DNA from: a bacterium
GTDB lineage: Bacteria > Sumerlaeota > Sumerlaeia > MVZB01
Length of the DNA stretch: 5,621 nt
Reading direction: 5' to 3'
Assembly (NCBI GenBank): GCA_023480605.1
Contig: JAMCWS010000192.1
Coordinates: 1-5,621, forward strand
Part shown: in pieces, positions 5,488-5,621 of the stretch
How the letters are laid out: every line of letters begins with the position of its first letter
Position numbering within the stretch: position 1 is the stretch's first letter
Made by a program: the position numbers and the translations under genes
The notes under the pieces: generated by a model
Seen by the model: the letters and a program-made list of their open reading frames with translations, nothing else
What the model was told of the DNA's origin: nothing
Databases searched by the model: none

Positions 5488-5621
5488 GATACATCGAAAC
5501 ATGGGGTTTGTGTGTCTCAACGAAAACGCCGTCGGGAATCGGTGCGGGGCAGCCGGGCGATTCGCGGCGCATGTGAAAAGTTCCGTGTCCAACCCGAAGT
5601 TCACACGTCTGTTTTTTGTTT
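5488..5621. other. Contig end with no supported gene
   Basis: After the palindrome I see no convincing gene. A frame opening at ATG 5501 stays open to the end (40 codons) but has no Shine-Dalgarno and no recognisable sequence. Another open frame through GTG 5510 is Arg-rich and equally unconvincing. TGTGAA (5572-5577) can pair with TTCACA (5600-5605) ahead of T6 (5612-5617), a poor terminator with a 22-base loop. Bases 5596-5611 also resemble adapter sequence, so the last 25 bases may not be genomic. Confidence 0.5.

Noticed and set aside
2753..5572. A 939-codon open frame on the minus strand opposite the exported-protein gene
   Set aside because: It is in codon-aligned antisense phase with the genes at 1568-3112 and 3116-5389. 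Stops there would need TTA, CTA or TCA codons on the plus strand, which this GC-rich codon use avoids. Its sequence is Arg/Gly/His/Gln-rich without domains, while the plus strand has a signal peptide and recognisable folds.
5501..5620. A partial gene starting at ATG 5501 and running off the end
   Set aside because: There is no Shine-Dalgarno, no recognisable N-terminus, and the final 25 bases may be adapter-derived.

Overview
This looks like the end of a metagenomic or draft bacterial contig. The first 16 bases are identical to the 3' end of the Illumina TruSeq read-2 adapter, so genomic sequence starts at about base 17. The DNA is clearly GC-rich. Its codons so strongly avoid a third-position A that very long antisense open frames appear. 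The mix of an ECF sigma factor, an anti-sigma factor fused to TPR-like repeats, a large exported protein with Sm-like beta repeats, and low-complexity hexanucleotide repeats between genes suggests a PVC-type bacterium (Planctomycetota, Verrucomicrobiota, Kiritimatiellota or Lentisphaerota). That placement is inference; there is no rRNA or marker gene here.

Left part (17-790): the N-terminal 76 codons of a class I/II PLP-dependent aminotransferase run leftward and are cut off by the adapter. A gene-poor divergent spacer of about 550 bases follows. It holds a plausible leftward promoter, a short 9-base tandem repeat, an eight-unit hexanucleotide repeat (GATTAC decaying into GAKCAC/GAACAC-type units), a small stem-loop and a perfect TATAAT box.

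Centre and right (791-5389): three rightward genes form a probable operon. They are an ECF sigma-70-family factor; a membrane anti-sigma factor with an N-terminal zf-HC2 zinc-binding domain, one transmembrane helix and a TPR-like C-terminal half; and a 757-residue exported protein with a signal peptide, a jelly-roll carbohydrate-binding-like domain, three degenerate Sm-like beta repeats and a C-terminal glutamine-amidotransferase-like (GATase1/BPL_N-like) domain that appears to lack a catalytic cysteine. The second and third genes share one reading frame and are separated only by a TGA, one AAC codon and a TTG start. A reasonable model is that the zinc-finger protein holds the sigma factor at the membrane, its TPR part faces the periplasm, and the exported protein works with that envelope branch. 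None of this is proven by the sequence.

Right end (5390-5621): a GC-rich hairpin with an A/T tail probably ends the operon. It is followed by a perfect 19-bp palindrome that looks like a repressor operator for an unseen downstream gene. The last bases resemble a corrupted adapter read-through and also carry a T-run.
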